Shown: positions 23,901-34,898 of the stretch, piece after piece
How the letters are laid out: every line of letters begins with the position of its first letter
How positions within the stretch are numbered: position 1 is the first letter of the stretch
NCBI GenBank assembly: GCA_951640165.1
Contig: OX621241.1
Coordinates: 16,621,001-16,685,000 of the forward strand
Reading direction: 5' to 3'
Source of the DNA: Pseudoips prasinana
Lineage: Eukaryota; Arthropoda; Insecta; Lepidoptera; Nolidae
DNA: 64,000 nt
Notes under the pieces: generated by a model
The model's database searches: none
What the model was told of the DNA's origin: nothing
Seen by the model: the letters and a program-made list of their open reading frames with translations, nothing else
Program-made: the position numbers and the translations under genes

Positions 23901-24030
23901 ATACTTCGTCCATCTTACCTTCTATTCCTCCTCCAACATTCAACGTAGCAAAACGGCTCTCCGTTGACCACTTTTCGCCACTCTGTGAAACGAGACGTGA
24001 CGGGTTCAAGCAATCAAACGTCAAAAACAT
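20947..24030 (-). CDS. RTE-type endonuclease/reverse transcriptase, intact frame
   Basis: An uninterrupted frame of 1027 residues from the ATG at 24028-24030; a GTG three codons upstream is not a likely start. The N-terminal third is an apurinic-like endonuclease: [13 protein letters not shown] near residue 30, [10 protein letters not shown] near 55, IMLGDFNGW near 170 and [11 protein letters not shown] near 265. The reverse transcriptase has [13 protein letters not shown] near 651, [15 protein letters not shown] near 710 and [11 protein letters not shown] near 752. The C-terminal part has [18 protein letters not shown] and GRGRPRRTF. This order fits single-ORF RTE-superfamily LINEs, which nick target DNA and copy their RNA onto the cut end. 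All visible catalytic motifs are intact. The 3' end runs into AGGGGTAGGCAGAGAC sequence at 20949-20980, within the last codons. Clade below RTE is uncertain. Confidence 0.9.
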   Translation of the reverse strand: MFLTFDCLNPSRLVSQSGEKWSTESRFATLNVGGGIEGKMDEVCQLMSEKRIDVLCVNETKRKGCDTTNHGLYTAYWSGVPNTTRACQGVGLILSTSMSECVTEFECVNARVMWLRMKVGMTRIFLVGVYTPVDMGAVVIQREQEERKAFWETLRDVLRLSRYNERVIMLGDFNGWVGVKRDGFERVLGQFGDESENENGYSLLEICLEWGLCVTNTMFEHKRIHTFTRERKNVRKSMIDFVIVDERLRKNVLDTRVYRGTAIHTDHFLVMSRISGLSKGWRHRIPETKSVLERIKVEELQEEEVADEYKSKLVEKFEGSEDIREVEELWKVVKEGVVSVAGEVCGVIKRRRGRKMKNIWWDKSVQKVVCEKKKAWLDWLATRANERMNKATNEDIERAWNDYRKMKVIVKDVVNEKKNEQKDNFDRRLSKDFQTNIKFFWKSVRSVRGITQTSELKSIRDQDGNIVEGEECVLKRWKEYFESLYERGVTESERSSLSIDENKCKDEIGMDEIVKAIKGMKSGKSPGYDRITSEMLKAGHGVIASQLYSLFNLCYTTGQVPSDWCKAVIVPLYKGKGSRQDCKNYRGISLLSVVGKLYAKVLVERVVKETDAKIWDAQAGFRKGMGCTDQVFSLRSIVEKFLGKNQKVYCAFVDLEKAYDRVLRNELWSVLSMYGLNDNLVQALKSLYRDSRACVRINGSYTEWFSIQKGVRQGCVASPWLFNLFMDSCLKDLKESECGVRMNELLIKCLLYADDQVLLASSADELQVMVTNMYESFERKGMKMNVGKTKVMVFERDEYTTACDIVIGGEKVEQVNEFVYLGTLFTRDGKYEKDIVRRVNAGNRVNGALHAFMSSRQVSKKARLAVHDGVLVPTLMYGSESWVWQKKNESKINAVEMRALRSMCGVTLRDRIRNTDVRERCGVKEDVVTKIEKGMLRWFGHLERMNERRLTKEVYLAWVNGTTGRGRPRRTFSDQIGDVLKKGQVRSTLNRRACMKNIMTVIEAKEVCKDRDKWKSVVSAYPSGKQA

Positions 24031-24062
24031 TTTTGACACCTAATGCTACATAAAATACTTCC

Positions 24063-24238
24063 ATCTCTCTCTAACATAGATCTTAAGAAAAGGACAGGGC
24101 ATCTATAGTTTTGATCCGAAACTGAAGGAAAATATCACGTTGAATTTGTCGAGCAATTATGCACCCAGGGCGCGCAGTTTTAGTAATTTGACAGGTCTAT
24201 GCTCTGTTCTTCTCATAAGAGCTATATTAGAAAGAGAT
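24063..24238. mobile_element. MITE family D, copy 1
   Basis: Left end ATCTCTCTCTAACATAGATC...GGACAGGGCAT pairs imperfectly with right end ATGCTCTGTTCTTCTCATAA...AAAGAGAT. A related copy lies at 32471-32606. It starts about 30 bases upstream of the RTE start codon, so the RTE 5' end probably abuts or overlaps it. Confidence 0.6.
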
Positions 24239-24861
24239 TTAAATAATTAAATTTGTTTAGTAGTGTAAAATGCAGAATCGCCAGCAATGCAATTAATAAC
24301 CTGTTGTTTGTATACCAGCTGTAGAAGAAGAAGGATTATTATTTGTAATACTGACAGAGACCGGTATTAAAATGTGTCTTATTTATTTAAGGACCTACTT
24401 TACAAATATTATAATATGGTCTGTCTTTAGTTTTGATAGATACGGTACGATTGCAGCTTGAAATAATCACTACTTAAATCTAATAAAGTTACCTAGACAA
24501 GTTATTTTAGTACCCAAGATACAGCTTTGTCCAACGGGACCAGTACCACATATTGTTAAAGATATGTTATCAACAAATCTTTTTCTTTTATCCTTGCCCT
24601 TGTCAACTTATAATTCTTGATAGTTGACGTTTATTGTTTAACAAATTTATCAAGAACGGTACTAGTCCATTTACAGTATGTCGAATTTTTTGTTGAGACT
24701 TTCATTGTGATAAAAATATAAATTAATCTGCACGTGTGTTGAGGGTTTTGGGTTATCAGATTTCACCATTAATTTTTTTAATGACTATCACCTGTTTTGA
24801 AGTATACTATCCACGACAAACATACGCAATTTGTTTTATATTCAATGTAAATGAATTGTTT
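24239..24861. other. No gene recognised
   Basis: AT-rich DNA with an imperfect inverted GTCAACTTATAATTCTTGATA region near 24603-24655. No coding signal. Confidence 0.45.
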
Positions 24862-24966
24862 AAGGTGGGTAATATAAATGTGAAAGTTTGTATGTGTGTG
24901 ACTCAATCAAGCGAATACGGGTGAACGGATATGTATGATATTTAAAACAGGGATAGGTTATACCCT
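24862..24966 (+). mobile_element. Helitron family G fragment
   Basis: AATATAAATGTGAAAGTTTG followed by a diverged GCGAATACGGGTGAACGGAT body, matching the 5' part of the copies at 12835 and 47353. The CTAG end is missing. Confidence 0.45.
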
Positions 24967-25023
24967 TAGTTGTCACATAAACCGCAGTGCTCATCTTTTA
25001 TAAATAGGTCTGTCACAATTCCC

Positions 25024-25276
25024 GAATCATACCATATAGTTCTGGATTTATGTTGGTGGTACAGACGCCAGCAAGCTACCCCAATCTGTCACATTTCCCA
25101 AATTAAAAGTGAACCTTATGCCTATGTGATAAAGTTGAAAATCTATAAAAGAAATTTGATAGATTGGGGTAGTTGAATGTGCTGGCGTCTGTACAAAATC
25201 AATTAATATTTTGAAGAATTATGCCATATAGTTTTGGATTTTTGTCAGTGGTACAAAATCAATTAATATTATGAAG
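25024..25276. repeat. 60-bp tandem duplication, one unit carrying a MITE
   Basis: Unit 1 (25024-25061 plus 25192-25216) and unit 2 (25217-25276) share CCATATAGTT.TGGATTT, GTGGTACAAAATCAATTAAT and TGAAG. Unit 1 is interrupted after GTGGTA by the MITE at 25062-25191; unit 2 retains the uninterrupted GTGGTACAAAATC. Confidence 0.85.
25062..25191. mobile_element. Palindromic TA-flanked MITE (family C), copy 1
   Basis: Ends CAGACGCCAGCAAGCTACCC and its inverse GGCGTCTG lie between TA dinucleotides (25060-25061 and 25192-25193). The TA duplication is the hallmark of Tc1/mariner-type transposition. The adjacent tandem unit shows the pre-insertion sequence. The arms have diverged in the middle compared with the copy at 59396-59516. 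Confidence 0.85.
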
Positions 25277-25551
25277 ATTTCATTTCAAAAAACTAAATAA
25301 TTGTAGCTCAACTAAATAATTTTACCTATGAATTCAATCTTGGAAATCTTGTTGCTATCCTAAGAACCAGTTTTATCAATTCGGTATAATGTGTGACCGT
25401 TCCGCAAAGATTGCACAATTTGAGTTATATACAATCCACACTTTAAACCCAATTAGCTTTGCCTTGCAACTCAATCCATGTGGATTTTTATTTCTGTTTC
25501 ATTCCATATTCAATGGGAATTTCATGAAAAGGTGGAACCTTATTCCTCGTA

Positions 25552-25579
25552 CGCATCACAAAGGGAACTTTGTGATGCG
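25552..25579. repeat. Perfect short hairpin, 12-bp arms
   Basis: CGCATCACAAAG, loop GGAA, CTTTGTGATGCG. Confidence 0.85.
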
Positions 25580-25904
25580 GAAAAATCTCGATCTAATCGT
25601 TTCGGCTGGGTGCTGATAAGTCAGTCAGCGAGTTAGGATTTACCTTTTTATATGCAGTTCAATATAAGTGAAAATTGTAAAGGCATTTTTTTTAATATGT
25701 CGTTTGCAATTAGCCTATCTGTTATATATTTGTTTGTTTGTAATGGATAAACTAAAAACGACTTCACTGATTTTAATAAAATCACTAATAGAAAGCTACA
25801 ATATCTGTGCCTAAGGCTGTATTTTATTTTCAAATAAATTAGATCCCTACGAAAATTTTAATAATGTAACCCAAGGTATCAAAAATGTACCTTTATTTTT
25901 GATA

Positions 25905-26155
25905 AGGCTGGGGAATGCCTACGCATGCCACTCGCAAAAAGTGTCTACGGGTGGGTATGTCTGACTCGCACCGACTAAACTTACCTGCCGTGGACTTCTC
26001 TTGGTGCCTAATGGGGGGAGCCCCGGGAACGCGGGGTATACTGCTTCGGTGTCTGGGCTCTGGACTGCCCTCCCCTATTGCCGACTCCTGCCAGTCCGGC
26101 ACAGCGCCTCGCGACACAAACAGATCGCTGTCTATCAAAAATTTACCTTGCCTTT
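25905..26155 (+). repeat. Dispersed repeat L, copy 1
   Basis: GC-richer block with CGCAAAAAGTGTCTACGGGT and GTGGACTTCTCTTGGTGCCT, shared in reverse orientation with 33600-33740. Overlapping frames on both strands disagree between copies, so I do not call a protein. It may derive from a LINE untranslated region. Confidence 0.55.
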
Positions 26156-26869
26156 AAAATAATAATTGCCTTTAAGAATCTTTATTTGGCGTTAATTGCG
26201 AAAACTATTGAACTACAAACATTAGTACTACGTACTAAATTTACATTATTTCATGTATCATACATGAATATGTAAAAAAATAAACTAAATTGATCCCCGC
26301 TGTGGGTAGATAGATAAAAAGTTAGCTCGATAGGTTAATATAACCCAACACAGAGTATAAGATGTCAATAACTCAAGACTTGTGTCATCCATCAAACTCA
26401 TCACTTATCTAATTTCCTGTTGTGACGTACGCTTGTATTATTAAATTATGTATAAAAATAAAACGGTTAATCATGGCCACATATAATTAATGATGTTCGC
26501 TGCATTGACACGGGACGGTCAGTCTGAATGGATACTAGCCTTCTGCGCAGGACACATTGTAGTGCAGAATCTTGTGCTAACATAAAATTTTTTTCGTTAA
26601 CATCGTTAACTTGAGATTTCGTTTTAATTAAAACCTCATTTTTGCTTGCGGCCCTTGACAACGTGACTGTAACGGGTTTTTGGTCCCTATAAAAAAGGTT
26701 GAGTATGGCTGTTCCCTATTCCTATTCCCTTGCTCTTATGATCCGATAGGACAGCTAGCTGATACGACTGGCAACAGTTCAGGTACATAACCGACGGCTT
26801 TATTTGCAATCTAAGGCACGGGAATAACGGCAGCTTCCATACTCCACTTGATACTAAGAATTTTTCTTG

Positions 26870-26990
26870 ACGGAAGAATCCAAATAACAAGTTTTTGAAC
26901 CCAGGACCCCTCTATCAGCGGATGAACAGGCTACCTCTAAGGCTAACGAGGCAGTCCGGACTACCACACTAACCACGATTCCAACTAACA
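26870..26990 (-). repeat. Possible tRNA-like SINE head
   Basis: On the minus strand GTAGTCCGGACTGCCTCGTT and GGTCCTGGGTTCAAAA are spaced like the A- and B-box parts of a tRNA-derived SINE. No matching body is seen. Confidence 0.35.
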
Positions 26991-28889
26991 CTAATATTAT
27001 CTTTATATTTTGTTATTTCTTTATAAAAAATTACTCAAACTCCATAACACCGATTTCAAGTTTATTTTATTTAACATGGAGTTTCGTAGGAGACAATAGA
27101 GAAGAGAGGGCCGCCGTCTATATATTATGTAAATGTGGTTACATCTCTCTCTGTCATCTCTTTCTGTCATTGCTGTTGATAGAGGCAGGGTATAGGTACT
27201 CAAATCTGTCGACAAGTTCTAATGTGTCGCTAGTTTACCTTCAGTATTATGCGGCGAATCGAAGCCATTATCTTTTATATGGGCCTAATCCAAGACATAC
27301 ACAGGCCTGCATATTAAAAAATAATCATAATAACATAAACTAAAACTAAAACAATATAATTTTTTAATCTAAACCAACAAACTTAAAGTCAAACACTTCA
27401 AAAATGACGTTATCCGTTTTTTAGGCTAAATAATTGAGAATGTAGAAGTCGTCTATTAATTATACGCTTTTAACTACTTTGGCACTAAAAATATACGAAT
27501 ACTTAAAAAAGAGATGATTACTTTAACCTTTTCTTACGTACATAATTGTGTATAATGATTCAAGCGTATTATACAAAATCCGCCATAGAAAATATCAAAA
27601 TATACTTGAAAATTATGTTTATTCACACGTGAATCACGTGACTTACCATTACAACAATTAGTTAGAGTTCGAGATGCAAAAATATTTTACATCTCGCCAT
27701 CTCGGAAAGAGTATTTTTGCTTTTCGATCGATCTGAGTACTAAAGTCGTTTTTATCCGATAGAAGATAAAGTAAATTTGAATTTAGAACATCGTGTGCAC
27801 TAAGTTTGAGAATTCAAAACACCAATAAACCTATTTATCTCTACCTCCATGGTACCGAATTAATCGATCTACTTTTTTAATTTGCTAAAAAGTCAGACTC
27901 GGAACCTTCTAGATGTACTTTTTAATTTGCTTAGCGAAACATTACGGTCCTTAACAAAAATATTACACGCAACTTAAATAATTGTAGCAACGTTACTTAA
28001 TTTTTTTCTTAATTATACCTGAATGTTTTTTTTATATTTTAAAGATTATTCTGCAATACTTACCTATCATAATGTAGTAGGTAATACCTAAACTGAAATA
28101 AAAGTATCTTGTGATTGTAAAGGATTTTTTTGGATTTAGTCATTACCTCACTGAGGTGGCATGAAAGTTACGTGTTGAACTCGAGTGCAAAGATTTTTCA
28201 CCTCGTGCTCTTTTGATTGCCTCTTATTTCTCTCGCTAATGCCTCAAGATTCTAATTTTTGAATCTTTAGCTTGCTCGGTCATCAAAATTGAGCACGCGA
28301 CTAAAAACTTTGAGCTCTTCTATAACAAATTACTATTCATTTTGTTGTGATTTGTAAAATATAGGGTTCCACCATTATCTATCACCATGATACTACTAAA
28401 ACACAATTAATTAAATTTAGGACGTTCCTACTGTCCTAAATTAGTTAACGACCTTATGCCTGAGGTCCACATTTGACACAGTTAGCCCATAATTGACTCA
28501 CTTCATATTGGAGTTGTCAAGGAGAGCGTGGATAGCATTGTCAGATAGGCACTTCTTTATTCGAAAGAAATCTGGTCAATTTTAGGTTTTGTATATCTTG
28601 GCTGATGCTTTATCTGCAGCCCGTAATTATCTATAACTAATGTATGAAACAAAATAACTACCTCTCCCTCCAACCTCTGCAGAGATTTCTATTAGTTTGT
28701 TCGTATTTTAATCATACCCACTGATATGGAGTGAACTGTATCTATCTAAGCTTATTTTTATTAAAAACAATGTGACGTTAATATAACTATATCTTTATCT
28801 CTCTAAAGCATTTGAAACTCGTTTTAGTCTCTACTACCCTTTAGCTGTTCATTCTTAAGCTTTTTTGTGTTCTGGCATTTGGCAATCGT
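26991..28889. other. No gene recognised
   Basis: AT-rich DNA. A CACGTGAATCACGTG double E-box lies at 27627-27641. No repeats or exons that I can support. Confidence 0.4.
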
Positions 28890-29294
28890 GCGTCCAATCA
28901 GCGTTGATAGAACATTCCGGAACTTATCGTTGAACACTTATATACTCGTAGAAAACTTAGAAGCTCGTGAATGGTTTAAACAGGGCACGTGGCGTGAGTA
29001 ATAATGATGATAAGCTGGATGAGTACCTATTAGAGCACTTTGTCAAGGTAAAAGCGGGTCACGTCCGTGGCCAGCAGCTGCCAGTTCGAGCAGGGAAAGT
29101 CACTCAAGCGTGTACCGATAACTTGTAGTTTCTTTTTTGCAAGCGTAGCATGTTGGGCACGCATGCGCGGGGCGCGCGATACGTCAGTGTTGCATGAAGC
29201 TAACGTTCACTTCGGACGCGCGTGGCGCTTGTGTCTATGACGGCGTTTGGTGGTTTATGATTAAAGAACAAGTGGTAGTGTGTGTTGGATTGCG
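28890..29294 (+). promoter_or_regulatory. Candidate host promoter with heat-shock element
   Basis: A CCAAT word at 28894-28898 is followed by a perfect three-unit heat-shock element (GAA CA TTC CG GAA, 28910-28922) and a TTATATA word at 28938-28944. Further down, 29150-29240 is CpG-rich with an NRF1-like CACGCATGCGCGGG and an arthropod initiator TCAGT at 29184-29188, 107 bases before the ATG. A TATA start near 28970 or the initiator at 29186 are alternative transcription starts. The motifs are seen; function is inferred. Confidence 0.4.
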
Positions 29295-29432
29295 ATGAGC
29301 GGTGCGGGGGTGGCGTCCCGGACGGCGGAGCCCGTGTCCCTGCCAGCCGAGCTGCCGGTCAGGCTGTACTTGCGAGCGCTCCGCCAGTACCAAAAGCTCC
29401 TAGACTTAAGGCGCTTAACTTCTAAAGACAAA
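29295..29432 (+). CDS. Candidate first coding exon of an unidentified host gene
   Basis: The ATG at 29295-29297 (context TTGCGATGA) opens 46 codons that stop at a consensus donor, AAA followed by GTAAGC, in phase 0. The first half is GC-rich and codon choice differs from surrounding AT-rich DNA, arguing for real coding. The peptide begins MSGAGVASRTAEPVSLP and continues with an amphipathic, basic stretch (LYLRALRQYQKLLDLRR). I do not recognise the protein. The LYLRALRQ segment faintly recalls LYR-motif mitochondrial proteins, but spacing is wrong and this is only a suggestion. No second exon could be located; the intron may be long or leave the window. Confidence 0.45.
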
Positions 29433-30775
29433 GTAAGCATCAATACTATCAGTTCTTTATGGTTCTTACGTAGATAAATACTGTTATAAAAACGTTCGAG
29501 ACCTTTTAAATATCGATTAAACCAAGCTGCAATCAAATGTCTAATTGCTATAATTAAGCTAGTCATACATCGTTAGCAAAGATACGTTAATTTCTTTAGA
29601 TCTTTTGTTATAGAATTTAGCTGTAATAAGTACATATAACACCGTTTATGTAGCTTAAGGTTACATCACACTACCATTTATTTTAATTTCCTTGTTCTGT
29701 AGCAAGTAAATAACAGTAAATTAGTAGAGTACAGTTTCAAATAATCTAGTACATCTTTACTTTTTATTCGACATTTATTATAAAGTATATACACAATTAT
29801 ATAATGATAACGACTAAACATCACTAGGGTTAAACCTGTGTCATTATGAGTTGATCTATAAGGGTGACAAAAACTTGTTTTTATAGAAATATTCACAACC
29901 TAATTAAAATATATTCTATGGGGAAGTCCCAAATCGCACTTTTAACATATTCCTAAAGGAAATATTTAACATTTAGTTTACACAGGAAACTCTGAATAAC
30001 CTAGGTATTTTCCCGAATTCATCTTTGCGCATACCTAAGTCGAATGACTCAATATAATTATATTTACGGAACTATCCTGCATTTAACATAAATATCAATA
30101 GTTATGTCTGCGAAATTAAATATCCCAAAATAATCAACTTTGACTTTATTGTAACAAAAAATATGTTCGATTTCTCACAAAAAATGTGGTTCCTTTATGA
30201 TCTGTAGGTATTTTTAAACACCATGTACAGTTTACTTAAGAAATAGCTTACAATATGTAGATCAGAATGACAATAAATATACGCACGGTAAAGACTGTCT
30301 TTCAGACCTACGCAATTTTGATCTATTTTACCTTATGATTCCTTAAAGAACTAGGTAGCTACCATATCCCTTTTAATATTTCCTTACTTTAGTATACATA
30401 GTTGAGATAATGTTAGAGACGATACGTACCTAAACACAAAACGAACCACTTAAGAATAATTATTATTTATTTTAACCCCGAATAAAACAGAGACACGATA
30501 ACGCTTTTAAGTTTGAACACCATGACTCTGTGTTTCATCCGAGAGCAAAATTGTAGGGATGGTTCTTAGCTATGTTAATTAAAATCGTATACAGCCGTTC
30601 AAAAGCTACAGCATATTTTGTCGTTGGAGTAAGGAGTTTTTGACTTTGTTTGTGTATGTTTGTTATTCCTTTTGAAATGGGATCTAAATTAGGCGTTAAC
30701 TCTATTCTCCGCCACTGGCTTGAATTAGAAAAACACATTTCTAACAAAATAAAGCTATTATTTTAAGCTTATTTA
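29433..30775. other. Possible intron, no exon recognised
   Basis: AT-rich DNA downstream of the GTAAGC donor. TTCCTTGTTCTGTAG at 29688-29702 resembles an acceptor, but the following sequence does not continue a convincing protein. Confidence 0.35.
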
Positions 30776-30843
30776 CGAAAACCGCCCTTATGCCTTCGTA
30801 ATAAAGACGCTGTCAAGGTATATTGATTGCATGGCGTCAACTG
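30776..30843 (-). mobile_element. MITE family E fragment
   Basis: GTAATAAAGACGCTGTCAAG and GGCGTCAACTGTAC match, in reverse, the complete copy at 57523-57641. Only about half the element remains. Confidence 0.55.
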
Positions 30844-31234
30844 TACTCACTAAGAATAGTAAAAAGATAAGTTTAGTTTGAATTACTTCAATCAAGTTGT
30901 CCGATATTGTCCGTGCATTTGTCAGATAAGTTTAGTAGAATAACCTGCTAAATTCGCAACACATTCGTATATTTGCATGTTTTATAAGATTCGCTTATTA
31001 ATATAACCTACACATAATCTTAATTCTTAATAACCTACCTAAATATATTTAATATTGTGCGCTCGTAACGTAATCTCGGCTGAGCTGAGGATTTTATCAG
31101 TTTCAAGGTTGAGTGACGGCGCAGGCGCCGCCTACAGGCTCTCTAACTTATTCATTCGAAACGAATGCGATTAAAATTGTACGACATTTTGAGGTACATT
31201 TATTAACTACAATATGTTTGTGGTATAAAAGTAA

Positions 31235-31273
31235 ATTATATACGTCCAACGAAGGACGTTGGACGTATATAAT
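31235..31273. repeat. Perfect hairpin, 16-bp arms
   Basis: ATTATATACGTCCAAC, 7-base loop, exact reverse complement. Confidence 0.9.
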
Positions 31274-31724
31274 CATATTATTTTAAATAAGGTTACTTAT
31301 AAGAGCTAAGAAGTTACATATAAAAATTGTCTAGTTACTTAATAAAAAGTTAAGTTTTGTATTATTTATTCTTCGTGGAAAAAAATCTCTTCGCAAATAC
31401 AGTTCAATAAATATGTAGGTATTCTATCCTATACAACTATAAAAATATATTTTAAAAGAACGTCGATTTTAAAAACGTCTAAAATATAATGACATATGAA
31501 AATACATTTGGAAATAGGGCAAAAATAATAGGGAATTAACGTAATTATTGGTATCAACCATATTTATGTCATATTCAATGTTATTAAGATTAAATAAGTT
31601 TATTGTTAATGTTTATTGTAATGACGGACAAAGTCTTAATTTGTCTAAAGCATAATTGAAATAAAACACTATACAAAGAATAACTTTACATAAAAATGTT
31701 GAATAGCTGTCGACGTATTAAAAT
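31274..31724. other. No gene recognised
   Basis: AT-rich DNA, nothing nameable. Confidence 0.5.
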
Positions 31725-32006
31725 AAAAAAGGTTGTTATTCACATAGACTTTAAAAAGCTTTTGTCAGAACATGAAAGTATTAACACATTTATTTATTAT
31801 TATAGACACAACAACAGTATACATACACAACATTTAAATCTTAGCTCACTACACACATGAACTATATATATTTAATTCTATATTGAAGTCCTGTCCTGTC
31901 TATATTGAAGAAAAAATGCTCGCACCGGATTCAGGGCACTCTAACTGAGAAGACTCAGCTAAACAAACTCAGCGGGTTCATCTATACCGGTTTCAATACG
32001 GCCTCG
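31725..32006 (-). repeat. Repeat R1, diverged copy
   Basis: The 3' end (complement of AAAAAGGTTGTTATTCACAT) lies at 31725. The far end (complement of AACTGAGAAGACTCAGCT and CTATACCGGTTTCAATACGG) lies at 31947-31999. The middle has been replaced or heavily mutated. Confidence 0.6.
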
Positions 32007-32199
32007 TTGATTTGATCATTTTGTATGGGCTCCATAAAATATTTGTAGTAGAGGACACTTCTCTGAATGCTGCTGCTTCTATGACAAACAAAAAAACATA
32101 CAGTCGAATTGATAACTTCCCTCTTTTCAAGTCGTTTTTCTTTAGACGACTACACGGAATTTTATAAAACACAGCTTTCAAAAAATCACCATTACATCA

Positions 32200-32400
32200 T
32201 CAACCTGGTATCTTTCACTGCCTCCTCCAAAGGTTTCTATGACTTTGCCATTTGGAGACGTTTTCCGTAGTCACCGCGCTTGGCATGCGAGTGACCGCAA
32301 TTAAGTCACAGGAGGGGCTGCTGCCCAACTACCTGGTATATCACTTAGTCGCATTTTACGACACCCACGTATGGGGTGGCTTTATTATTCTTTCATGGCC
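32200..32400. repeat. Probable dispersed repeat
   Basis: GC-richer block with GCATGCGAGTGACCGCAATT and TTTTACGACACCCACGTATG, which I recall as a frequent lepidopteran repeat. There is only one copy in this window, so the claim rests on memory. Confidence 0.35.
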
Positions 32401-32470
32401 GGAACCCACACAAGTCAAATAATAATGCTGGCGATACTGTAGTTTAGACCATTAGACTAATTTTCATCAC

Positions 32471-32606
32471 ATCTTTCTATAGCTCATATTAAAAGAACAG
32501 GGCGTGCATAGAACTTTCAAACTCATTTTAACTTTGAATTTCGTGCCAAAGCTAAATTGAAACAACTCAAAATGCCCTGTCCATTTCATAAGAATTATGT
32601 TAGTAT
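32471..32606. mobile_element. MITE family D, copy 2
   Basis: Left end ATCTTTCTATAGCTCATATT...GAACAGGG and right end CCCTGTCCATTTCATAAGAA...TTAGTATT are inverted relative to each other and match the termini at 24063-24238. Confidence 0.55.
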
Positions 32607-32749
32607 TTAAAAGACTCAGCGGCGGTTATTGTGTTAAAAATCAAACAACTGACTTAAAACTTTTTTATGAAGACTGATTTAAACAAAATTTATATGAGAC
32701 TCTCGAAAGCTTTTGTGTCAGAGATTTAAAATATAATTTACCTAATACC

Positions 32750-33425
32750 TACCAACCTCAATTTTAAGCAATGTTTCCTTCAACTTGTTTATGTTTTGTT
32801 CTTGATTAAATTTGGGCAGAATTTTCCTGCAAGGCTCATATCGGAGCTTTAGCACCACTCCGATTTAAAAAAATAATGACCTTAGTGAACTAAGAGCCTA
32901 TTTCATCTATCTAATTAAATGCGAACAGTTGATGATAGACTCAGTACAAACATTTTTTCAAAGCGCAACTTTGAATGAATTTCAACAACCAGCACTAAAC
33001 AAAGTTAAGGCTGAACCTAATTTAATTCCTTTAATTTTATGTAACGTCAGATTTTGACGTTTTTATTGTTTAAATGCGTTCAAATGTTGTCACCGTTTTC
33101 TTTACCTTTACTGTTCGTTTCGCGATTTCTTCTTGTTTGTGAACCAATTTTGAGAGTTTAGTTCAGTACCGACCATTTACTAGTACATAGTAGTAAGTTC
33201 AGTCCATATAGTTGATTGTGATGTCGATGTCGTGTAAAAATTAGATAAACAACGACGGATATATAAAGATAAATTGAAGACGGTTGTATATATTTTAGAT
33301 GAATATTTATGGCATTGACATAAAATACCAAACACACACCTACCAATCTGAGGTAGAAACACCGTTTCCTTCAACTGGTTGATGTTTTTGTCCTTAATTG
33401 AATTTATAAACAGTTTTCCTGCAAA
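32750..33425. repeat. Direct duplication of an about 85-bp segment
   Basis: Segments 32750-32840 and 33338-33425 share ACCTACCAA.CT, GTTTCCTTCAACT, TTGATTAAATT-like and TTTTCCTGCAA blocks in the same order, about 590 bases apart. The intervening DNA is not repeated. Confidence 0.55.
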
Positions 33426-33599
33426 TTAGGTATATATAGAAGCTATACTTGAAGAGGCCAATGGACGGTAACATGTGATGATATCGTGTTCTGATTTAAT
33501 TGGAATATTATTTTTTTAATCCATGTCACATCGCTTTGAATAAAACAACAACTGGAAATAGAATTTCAATTATTACACTAAACTTAAATGAATGATAAC

Positions 33600-33740
33600 G
33601 GTACCACGCCGGAGAAGCATACCGCGTTCCCTGGGCTCCTCCCATCAGGCGCCAAGAGAAGTCCACGGCATGCAAGTCCGACATACCCGCCGGCAGACAC
33701 TTTTTGCGGGTGACATGCTTAGACATTCCCACAGGCTAAT
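33600..33740 (-). repeat. Dispersed repeat L, copy 2
   Basis: Read on the minus strand it matches 25905-26045 (CGCAAAAAGTGTCTGCCGGC and GTGGACTTCTCTTGGCGCCT). Confidence 0.6.
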
Positions 33741-33769
33741 AAAAAAAACAAAAGTATGACGGAACCAAT

Positions 33770-33825
33770 AAATATATCGCACCCTAATATAATAGTCTCT
33801 ACTATACTAAAGGTGCGATATATTT
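33770..33825. repeat. Hairpin, 14-bp arms with paired loop
   Basis: AAATATATCGCACC and its reverse complement enclose a loop that contains a second short inverted pair. Confidence 0.8.
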
Positions 33826-33948
33826 TCATAAAAAAAATAACATTTTGTCTTTTATCGTATAACGGCGTTAAAATACTATCTTCATCGACTCTTAAAGTAG
33901 CGGCTTTATGACATTACACTGTTACTTTAATAAACGTCGATAAAGGAG

Positions 33949-34107
33949 TAATTTAACCCTTTATAAGGCAGTAGGTATATTTCAAACTAATAAGTTATTT
34001 TCTTGTTATGTTGTAATTTCTGTTGAATCCTATTAGATACAATACAATAGAAGATGATTTTTCAATCGCATCTTTAGAATTATAGAGCCATCATTGAAAA
34101 TACTCTC
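33949..34107 (+). repeat. piggyBac-like end fragment, left inverted copy
   Basis: TTTAACCCTTTATAAGGCAG at 33949 resembles a TTAA-flanked CCCTTT terminus. Sequence 34006-34107 (GTTATTTTCTTGTTATGTTG to AGAGCCATCATTG) is the near-perfect reverse complement of about 36905-37011. Assignment to piggyBac rests only on the TTAACCCTTT end. Confidence 0.5.
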
Positions 34108-34249
34108 TACCTTTACATAAATGCAAGGAGACAATACGTAAATGGCTACTTAAATTAAATTATGCTGAAACAGAGGCCTTTTTCAATGTTGTTTCATGAT
34201 TAACAACATACACAAAGCACAGCAATACATACACACGAGTTTTGCGCAT

Positions 34250-34361
34250 AGTGCACACACACACAAACACACACATACACAAACACATACAATCACACAC
34301 TCGTACAAACACATACTCACACAAACACACACTCACTCACACACACTCACACACACATACA
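34250..34361. repeat. CA-rich microsatellite
   Basis: Interrupted (CA)n with ACACAAACACAC and CACTCACACA variants over about 110 bases. Confidence 0.9.
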
Positions 34362-34898
34362 TTGTGGTAAATTGTCAACTTATTTAATCAGTTAAATATT
34401 TAGTACTTAACTATATTATTCTTTCGTTTAATTCTTTCACATTAACTAATGTACTTATTTATGATGTTGTGTAATCATGTCTAATAAATGATTAACTTTG
34501 TAAAATCCAGGGTGGAAGACGCTGGCGGCTGTAACACAGTTTACACTAGTACAGCCGTCAACGACAACCTCTTATTAAGTATGTAAAACTTCATTTCTTA
34601 GATTCATGTTTATATATACATAAGAGAAACTGTAAACCTTAAGTGAATTTAATAAATTATTATTCCAAATTATTAATTTCAAGTTCTTATTTTTTACATA
34701 TTTATATCTATAAAATTGAATTAAAAAAGAAAACAATAATATATAAATAAATATGAAAAAAATAGAGGTCCTCCAGCGGCGAGGTTTGACGCCCTAGGCC
34801 GCCGGTGGTCAGGGCGACAGAGTAAGGAACCTTCTCACAATGCGTGCCGTTCCCATTATTGCCGCCTTTTGTATCCGACCCTTGACCCAGTGATCTAG
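34362..34898. other. Non-coding; includes 3' region of the R4/Dong element
   Basis: AT-rich to about 34760. From about 34770 to 34898 composition is GC-richer and probably the 3' untranslated region of the LINE on the minus strand. No gene otherwise. Confidence 0.45.

Noticed and set aside
27627..27641. Circadian E-box enhancer (CACGTGAATCACGTG)
   Set aside because: Two adjacent E-boxes are present, but there is no gene or promoter nearby to support a role.
29295..29432. Naming the first exon as a LYR-family mitochondrial protein
   Set aside because: Only LYLRALRQ resembles the family; the exact LYR tripeptide and the downstream Phe are not present in this exon.
34196..34387. A His/Thr-rich protein frame
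   Set aside because: It is simply the translation of the CA microsatellite.
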